A stretch of DNA of 64,000 nt from Actinomadura opuntiae (GTDB taxonomy: Bacteria; Actinomycetota; Actinomycetes; Streptosporangiales; Streptosporangiaceae): assembly GCF_030283205.1 (NCBI RefSeq), contig NZ_JASNWF010000009.1, forward strand, positions 310,001 through 374,000, read 5' to 3'. A program made the position numbers and the translations under genes. The notes beneath the pieces were generated by a model. It worked only from the letters and a program-made list of their open reading frames with translations. It was not told the origin of the DNA and searched no databases. Of this stretch, positions 61,545-64,000 are shown one piece after another. The stretch's first letter is position 1; each line of letters begins with the position of its first letter.

Positions 61545-62140
61545 GCCTGACCTCGCCTCCTGCGTATACGCTCCAGCTCCCCGAGTTCTGCCGGGGAGAT
61601 GACGAGCCTCTCTTGCCGTTCTGACAGTACGATGAGCCACAGACGTTCTGTCACGTTTTTGATGCGGTCGTCATCGATCAAGGCGGCAGCCGCGTCAGCG
61701 TCCTGAGTACCCAGGACCCTCTCTCGCTCCCTCAGAACGCCCTCCTTGACCTTCGTCGGCGTGCACAGCTCGTTCCAGGTCTCGACGTTGAAAGGACACC
61801 AGGTGATCCACATGAAGTTGTGCGCGTTGCCGGGGTGCTCGTCCAGTGCGACGTAGCACTTCGCGAGGTAGCTCAGGTATTGAGGGCCCTGCTTCGAACT
61901 GGTCGTGTATCCCTTCACCTCGGTGAGGAACGACTGGTTCTCCAACCGGTCGCCCCGGAGGATGCCGCCCAGGTCGAAGGAGAAATCCTGGCCGCCGTGG
62001 GGCCACGGGAATGTCAGCCTCTCTGCGCCGAACTCGTCGGTGACCAGCCAGGACGCCCGGACACGGGTCGAGTTGTCAAGCCAGAGCTTGGCCCGCCGCG
62101 CATAGTCCGCGCCTTGGACATGGAGCTGTTCCCCGGGCAT
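61541..62140 (-). CDS. Putative PD-(D/E)XK nuclease
   Basis: 199-aa protein with a restriction-nuclease-like core: Asp56 in FSFDLGGIL, then Glu74-Val-Lys76 in FLTEVKGYTTSSKQG. A helix QYLSYLAKCYVALDEH and strand NFMWITWCPF follow, the order of a PD-(D/E)XK fold. ATG 62140 is followed by a charged LHVQGADYARRAKLW helix. It heads a two-gene coupled unit and lies 378 bp inside attR. It might be a restriction or defence effector; the target is unknown. Confidence 0.72.
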   Translation of the reverse strand: MPGEQLHVQGADYARRAKLWLDNSTRVRASWLVTDEFGAERLTFPWPHGGQDFSFDLGGILRGDRLENQSFLTEVKGYTTSSKQGPQYLSYLAKCYVALDEHPGNAHNFMWITWCPFNVETWNELCTPTKVKEGVLRERERVLGTQDADAAAALIDDDRIKNVTERLWLIVLSERQERLVISPAELGELERIRRRRGQA

Positions 62141-62390
62141 GGCGAGATCTTACCGGCGCCTCTCTGCAATTCTCAGGTGATCGGCCAGGAACGCCGGCCC
62201 GCAGGGGCTCAGGGGGACCGAGGCCGTCAACGGACCGTTCAGAGCGGCGACCGTCGGGTCGCCGACCGCTGACAAGCTGGCCGAGACGACGAGGAAAGCG
62301 GGATCAGGTGCGCGACCCGCCTCTAACTGTGAGTGGCCGACCGTTTCACGGTTGCGTGATCGGGTGTTGGTCCTGGGATTGAGGCCTGCT

Positions 62391-62496
62391 GGTGTGGCCG
62401 TGGTGTGGCCAAACGGCCTGGAAGTGCATTGGATCTTGGTGGATGGGGTGGCCGCGTGTCCGTTTTTGAGTGGACTTTGTGGCACGCGGCCACCCC
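62391..62496. repeat. Direct and inverted repeats beside attR, possible integrase arm sites
   Basis: GGTGTGGCC occurs at 62391-62399 and 62402-62410, one helical turn apart, and a variant GGGGTGGCC at 62445. GGGGTGGCCGCGTG (62445-62458) and CACGCGGCCACCCC (62483-62496) form a perfect 14-bp inverted repeat, 21 bp from attR. The rest of the 62141-62390 gap shows nothing. Confidence 0.5.
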
Positions 62497-62517
62497 CTGG
62501 GGGCGGTTTACGAGGCT

Positions 62518-62626
62518 CTGCTAATGCGGTTTGGGTTTACCGCCCATCCGGGGTTCAAATCCCCGATCCTCCGCCACCTGACCAGGGACTTCGCCCGAGA
62601 TTGCGATCTTGGACGAAGTCCCTGTC
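62518..62626 (+). repeat. attR: 109-bp direct repeat, partial tRNA-Ser copy
   Basis: Perfect copy of 36746-36854, holding the 3' part of tRNA-Ser(GCU) from the anticodon loop through CCA and the following hairpin. The 5' half of the tRNA is absent, so it is not a functional gene. Confidence 0.93.
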
Positions 62627-62726
62627 CCGTCCCGGATGTACGTTTTCCGCATCTGGTGTGCACGGGACGTCTGCGGAGTGTTGCCGTTTCGCGCTGAAGC
62701 CCGGGTGTCGACCCCTTTGGGTTTGG

Positions 62727-63100
62727 TTACCCTGCGTGTTTGCCGTGCCTGTTGCGGTGGTCCGCGATTGAGACCACGTCGGGGGGTGCCTCTGTGGCTG
62801 GCGAGGGATGGCCGCCGCCACAGCCTCTGGACACTTCCGGAAGCACCGAGGTGCAGGTGTCGGTGGTGAACGAGCGTCTCGCTGATCACTTTCATGTTGA
62901 CGTTGCCAGCAGCGCGAGTGTCGCCGCCCCGTGCCGTGCGGAGTCCACCTACCTCGGGGCCGGCGACGGACCTCTCTTGTTCCTGGGTGGCTCCCCGGTC
63001 CAGCAGTGCTGAGAAGGTCGCCTCGTCCAGCGCCACGGTGTGCTCGCCACTGGATGTCGTGGTGGTGTCATTGAACCCCAGGTCAGATCCTCGAAGTGGA
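62727..63100 (-). pseudogene. Decayed integrase related to the element's own integrase
   Basis: Minus-strand remnants align with the intact integrase at 36965-38530. GEHTVALDEATFSALL matches GERMVALDSTTISVLL, EQERSVAGPEV matches EEERLAAGPEV, and GNVNMKVISETL matches GKVDMKVISETL. The end TAA-CCCTGCGTGTT corresponds to the intact gene's TAG-CCCTGCGTGTT. An internal deletion of roughly 65-80 codons removes most of the catalytic boxes, and frameshifts follow. It lies just outside attR. Confidence 0.8.
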
Positions 63101-63386
63101 TCAGCCTGCATGGTCGGAACGCCGCCGGCTCGGCCGGCATGTTCGGAACGGGCGTCTGGCTGATCAACTCTGTGTCGACCTTGGCGTGGCTGCCGTCGGC
63201 AGACAGCTCGACGCCCGCCGCATCGACGCCTTCGCGGATCTCGACGTTCTCCAGCTGCGCCATCCGATCCCGCAGCAGCTCCTCCCAAGCGGTCCGGCCC
63301 GCGTGGAGCAGGAAGGGGGGACGCCTGCTCTGCGGCGTTCCGATCGAGACGGCCGGAGCAGGGAGAGGTGGGGAGCGGGGGCGTCT
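63101..63386. other. Degraded DNA with an unassigned coding remnant
   Basis: The minus strand reads LLHAGRTAWEELLRDRMAQL followed by ENVEIREGVDAAGVELSADG before losing coherence. The cadence resembles an internal piece of an FAD-dependent monooxygenase but is too short to assign. Probably debris of an older insertion. Confidence 0.3.
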
Positions 63387-64000
63387 TCAGAGGGTGGGTG
63401 TCCACCACCAGGCGATCGAGGGGATCGGTGGGGGTGCGGTGGATGGGGCTGTTTCGGTGAAGGTGGCCTTGGTGGCGACGGCGCCGGGATGGCCGCCGTC
63501 AGGATTGGTGTATCGGCCGGCTTGCAGGCCCCATTCCAGGTTGCCGGGGATCAGGTGGGTCAGGTGGTCGATGTAGCGGCGCAGCGGTCGGCTGGCGCCG
63601 GGCAGGATTTGGTCGCGGAGTTGGAGGAAGCGCAGGGTGAGCCGGTTGCACAGCTCGGCCGCCTGCTCCAGCGCCTGCTCCAGATTCAGGTTGCGTTCGG
63701 CGCGCAGGACGTCCGGCAGGTTCAACCGGCACGGAGAAGGCGCGGGAGTCCGGGTGGCCTGCCACAGTTCCTTGCCATAGGAGAACAGGTCGTCGTCGAA
63801 GGCGGCGGTGGTGATGGCGATCTCGGTCAGCGCGCGGACGGCGGGGGCGTCCATCTCGCGGGACGGGACCTCCTCGCCGTCGATGATCTCGGTGAACGCG
63901 GTGGTGGCGGCGCCGGCTGCGGTGTGCTGGCGCATGTGGGCGTAGTCGTTGAGGGAGGGGGTGCGGCCGACCTTTCGGTGGGCGAATTCCCAGAGCACGC
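63387..64000 (-). CDS. Terpene synthase (class I cyclase), C-terminal part
   Basis: 204 codons open to the right edge; the gene's N-terminal part, including the DDxxD motif, lies outside the window. The NSE metal-binding triad is DDLFSYGKE (about 90-98 from the window edge). The conserved closing WGLQAGRY with the RY pair is near residue 160, followed by a short proline-rich tail. HMRQHTAAGA is the usual mid-domain pattern. It converts a prenyl diphosphate to a cyclic terpene; product not predictable. Confidence 0.88.
   Translation of the reverse strand, partial: VLWEFAHRKVGRTPSLNDYAHMRQHTAAGAATTAFTEIIDGEEVPSREMDAPAVRALTEIAITTAAFDDDLFSYGKELWQATRTPAPSPCRLNLPDVLRAERNLNLEQALEQAAELCNRLTLRFLQLRDQILPGASRPLRRYIDHLTHLIPGNLEWGLQAGRYTNPDGGHPGAVATKATFTETAPSTAPPPIPSIAWWWTPTL

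Larger units (their letters stand above)
36746..62626. mobile_element. Integrative mobilizable element in tRNA-Ser carrying a DISARM-like island
   Basis: The approximately 25.9-kb segment is bounded by the 109-bp repeats. It has integrase and excisionase at the attL end, a relaxase/MobC pair with a candidate oriT, and an XRE/DUF397/HATPase regulatory block. The right 17 kb is defence-like cargo. I found no FtsK-like or VirB4-like pump, no replication initiator and no phage structural gene. It is therefore best read as an integrative mobilizable element needing a helper for transfer. Gaps between cargo genes are longer and less coding-dense than in the flanking chromosome. Confidence 0.88.

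Noticed and set aside
57361..62140. drmC (phospholipase-D) gene
   Set aside because: Looked for an HxKxxxxD motif pair in all frames with protein-like sequence after drmB; none found.
36746..62626. Prophage
   Set aside because: No terminase, portal, capsid, tail or lysis gene; relaxase and MobC favour a mobilizable element.

Overview
The window is uniformly G+C-rich, and its gene content points to a filamentous actinobacterium of the Thermomonosporaceae/Streptosporangiales kind. The markers are an XRE/DUF397 pair, two SAV2177-type (DUF574) SAM methyltransferases, many ECF sigma factors, a terpene synthase, and GTG/TTG starts with GTGA or ATGA gene overlaps. The genus (for example Actinomadura) is inferred from family composition; no 16S gene is present.

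Left end (1-6.5 kb): a recombinase-in-trio element. Three large tyrosine recombinases and the start of a fourth small gene are translationally coupled on the minus strand. They abut the 3' part of an XRE/TPR regulator that appears to have lost its N-terminal half.

Core-like region (6.6-36.7 kb): regulatory and metabolic genes. These include an ECF42 sigma factor with its DGPF/YCII partner, SigJ-type, SigE-family and SigG-type sigma factors, and a membrane-anchored sigma factor carrying a zinc-finger-like segment. Also present are an AAA ATPase preceded by a perfect actinobacterial SOS (LexA) box, a tricorn-type protease, a MauE/double-psi-barrel pair, an acyl-CoA synthetase, a pH-sensor-type adenylate cyclase divergent from a MerR regulator, a D-aminoacylase, small SnoaL/VOC/YCII proteins, paired DUF574 methyltransferases, tRNA-Arg(ACG) and a lipoprotein.

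Mobile element (36,746-62,626): an approximately 25.9-kb element in the 3' end of tRNA-Ser(GCU), bounded by a perfect 109-bp direct repeat. It carries a tyrosine integrase, an excisionase, a MOB relaxase with MobC and a candidate oriT, a palindromic pair of perfect DnaA boxes, and an XRE/DUF397/HATPase regulatory set. I see no FtsK/TraB-type transfer pump and no phage structural gene, so it looks like an integrative mobilizable element.

Cargo: a DISARM-like anti-phage island. drmA (SF2 helicase) and drmB (DUF1998) are the last two genes of a five-gene, overlap-coupled operon that also encodes two DrmE-like or unknown proteins and a NERD-nuclease/UvrD-type helicase. A divergent gene encodes an endonuclease III-like HhH-GPD [4Fe-4S] glycosylase fused to a DNA 5-cytosine methyltransferase. 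The usual phospholipase-D gene drmC was not found. Further right are an unrecognised 284-aa protein and a coupled two-gene module with a PD-(D/E)XK-like nuclease. The glycosylase-methyltransferase fusion within a rearranged DISARM locus is the strongest candidate for an undescribed system.

Right end (62.6-64 kb): beyond attR lies a decayed relative of the element's own integrase, evidence of an older insertion at the same tRNA, followed by the C-terminal part of a terpene synthase that runs off the window.
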